From NCBI RefSeq assembly GCF_001898325.1, contig NZ_MKTR01000028.1:1-52910 (forward strand): a DNA stretch of 52,910 nt, read 5' to 3'. Origin of the DNA: Microbacterium sp. 67-17 (lineage in GTDB: Bacteria; Actinomycetota; Actinomycetes; Actinomycetales; Microbacteriaceae). Every line of letters starts with the position of its first letter. Positions within the stretch are counted from its first letter, which is position 1. The notes beneath the pieces are model-generated. The model had not been told where the DNA came from and did not search any database. It saw only the letters and a program-made list of their open reading frames with translations. Positions 51,672 through 52,910 of the stretch are shown one piece after another. The position numbers were made by a program, and so were the translations under genes.

Positions 51672-52464
51672 GTGAACCTGTATCCGCGGTTCGACTTCGA
51701 CCAGGTCGACTTCGTCACCGCGGACACCCACTTCAGCCACGCGCGGATCAGCGAACTCGCGGATCGCCCGTTCGCAACGGTCGACGAGATGAACGCTGAA
51801 CTCATCCGCCGCTGGAACGAAACGGTCAGTCCGACAGAGGTGGTGCTCCACCTCGGAGATGTCGCGCTCGGCCCGATCGAGGAATCGATCGGTATCACCG
51901 CGCAACTGCACGGCCGCCGATTCCTGGTCCCCGGAAACCACGACCGGGTGTCACCGGCGACGCAGTCGAAGAAGGCGATCGAACGGTTCGCGGCGCTCTA
52001 CGAAGCGGCCGGTTGGACGATTCTGCCGGAGGTCATCGAAGGCACCCGACGCGGGTATCGGATCCTCGCTTCTCACTACCCATACAAGGGCGACTCGCAG
52101 GAGTCGGATCGGCACACCACCCATCGACCGCGCTGGGACGACGGGATCCCACTCCTACACCCACGCCCGCGACCACGGACCGAACGGGCACCAGTTCCAC
52201 GTCGGCGTCGACGCCCACGGCTACACGCCCGTCCCCTTCACCGAAATCGACGCGTGGATCCGCGGCCTCCCAGACGCCGAACCATGGCTCGACATCGCAA
52301 TCCGTGAGGCCCGCCAGACCATTACCGACCTCGACGGCAGCGAAACCTCAAACTCCGACGCGCTGTTCTACACGATGGGCTACAACGAGCTACGGGTCGC
52401 GCTGGAAGAACTCCTCGGCGCGTTCGACTCCGCCCACCCCGACTCGCCCCCGGGGACTGTCTAG
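51672..52464 (+). pseudogene. Calcineurin-like metallophosphatase, frameshifted
   Basis: From the GTG at 51672 the frame gives the metallophosphatase core: TADTHFSHARI, LGDVAL, VPGNHDR and ASHYPYKGD. Near 52155-52165, after DDGIPLL, homologues have a GHTH metal site, but here the frame shifts. The other frame then continues as THARDHGPNGHQFHVGVDAH to a natural end at 52464. A small deletion has removed the GHxH motif, so the enzyme should be inactive. A sequencing error is the alternative. Confidence 0.8.
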
Positions 52465-52796
52465 GCGCGGGACTTCCGCGTCGGCGTATACCGCGTGGGC
52501 CCGAGTGTAAACAGTTCGCCTGCCGCGGGACCTGATCGGAGGGTACGCGGTTCCCGTCGGAAGCGGATCCATCCGCGACGCCGCCAGTGCACCATCGTCA
52601 GGTACCGCACCGACGCCGAAGACCACGCCTCCTGACGCTCCGCGGCGTCGGGGTCGTGGGCGGCGAGCTCCGCGAACACCTCACGGAAGGTCGGCGGCTG
52701 ACCACGCTCGCGGGTGTGGCGGTGGATGAACCTCACGGCGCGGCGCGCCCACACCGGCGCTGTCTCATCAGCGGTGAGTTCAGTGAACAGCGGCAC
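52461..52796 (-). CDS. Small winged-helix (LexA N-terminal-like) protein
   Basis: The 111-residue protein has a segment FIHRHTRERGQPPTFREVFA that resembles the LexA-type winged helix, followed by a basic helix (RYLTMVHWRRRGWIRFRREP) and a short tail. No protease domain is present, so it is not LexA itself. It converges with the metallophosphatase, overlapping its 3' end by four bases, and starts seven bases from the right terminal inverted repeat. It may be a DNA-binding regulator. Confidence 0.6.
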   Translation of the reverse strand: MPLFTELTADETAPVWARRAVRFIHRHTRERGQPPTFREVFAELAAHDPDAAERQEAWSSASVRYLTMVHWRRRGWIRFRREPRTLRSGPAAGELFTLGPTRYTPTRKSRA

Positions 52797-52803
52797 GAGG
52801 TGC

Positions 52804-52910
52804 GGGCCGCGTCCGTTTGAGTGGTGGTCTTTCGCTTCGTTGCGATGATCAGCTGTCGTTAGTTTAGGCGGCGGTGATCTCGGGGAGTATCACCGCCTCG
52901 TCGATGGTGG
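52804..52910. repeat. Right arm of the 107-bp terminal inverted repeat
   Basis: This is the exact reverse complement of 134-240 and runs to the last base of the window. Read on the minus strand it encodes TIDEAVILPEITAA and a stop, then a flank that ends at GGCCC, where the two arms diverge. It includes the same GGCGGTGAT/ATCACCGCC hairpin. Confidence 0.93.

Noticed and set aside
52461..52796. LexA repressor
   Set aside because: Only a winged-helix-like part is present; the protease domain and its Ser/Lys pair are absent.
1..52910. tRNA or rRNA genes, or a tRNA-based integration site
   Set aside because: I saw no cloverleaf-like sequence, rRNA segment or integrase gene; a covariance-model search would be needed to exclude a tRNA fully.

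Overview
The window looks like a high-GC actinobacterium, most likely of the Micrococcales (Microbacterium-like). This is inferred from pervasive GC-rich coding, frequent GTG and TTG starts, tightly overlapping operons, an IS1380-family element and actinobacterial gene families; no rRNA or tRNA gene is visible to confirm it. It reads as an accessory region made of several modules, with broken genes at the seams.

Region 1 (394-17012) is a cyclic alcohol/ketone catabolic locus. It holds an SDR and a Zn-alcohol dehydrogenase, a Baeyer-Villiger monooxygenase, an HSL-type lactone hydrolase, an aldehyde dehydrogenase, a family III CoA transferase, an acyl-CoA dehydrogenase, an enoyl-CoA hydratase, a 3-hydroxyacyl-CoA dehydrogenase and a thiolase. 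Together these can take cyclohexanol through cyclohexanone, caprolactone, 6-hydroxyhexanoate, 6-oxohexanoate and adipate to adipyl-CoA, then by beta-oxidation to succinyl-CoA and acetyl-CoA. Two regulators are present: a LysR protein and an AcoR-like GAF/AAA/Fis protein without a GAFTGA motif. A repeated GTCCAATACC/GGTATTGGAC box occurs in four of its control regions. An IS1380-family element (6033-7698, 5-bp target duplication CTAAG) sits exactly on the LysR stop codon.

Region 2 (about 17080-19000) is a seam: a truncated MFS transporter end, an unrelated truncated gene, two small mobile-region-like genes and a decayed LysE-type exporter.

Region 3 (19070-27017) is an aromatic-acid locus: two overlapping alpha/beta hydrolases, a class II aldolase-type decarboxylase candidate, a ring-hydroxylating dioxygenase (alpha, beta, small protein, 3Fe-4S ferredoxin, ferredoxin reductase), an IclR regulator and an aldo/keto reductase. 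The set resembles phthalate (and possibly phthalate-ester) catabolism.

Region 4 (27112-30714) carries homologues of the avilamycin-resistance 23S rRNA methyltransferases AviRa and AviRb. They form an operon with a stand-alone GyrI-like domain protein and lie divergent to an AraC regulator that carries a second copy of the same domain.

Region 5 (30896-38033) mixes exporters (two LysE/RhtB, one TauE/SafE-like), regulators (LysR, CGNR zinc finger) and several pseudogenes (B3/4 domain protein, IS30-like remnant, peroxiredoxin-like protein, S66 peptidase).

Region 6 (38261-51001) looks like a defence island: an IF2_N-like protein, a PIN-domain protein, a protein with eleven STLPGGGL repeats, a large zinc-hook ABC-type ATPase with a possible PrrC/RloC-like nuclease triad, and a complete Wadjet operon (JetABCD) with a hairpin in its leader. 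A small hypothetical gene, a frameshifted metallophosphatase and a winged-helix protein follow.

The two window ends carry a 107-bp inverted repeat, the 3' end of a coding sequence ending TIDEAVILPEITAA-stop plus its flank. It is tandemly repeated at the left end. This may be a real island boundary or simply a contig ending in a dispersed repeat.
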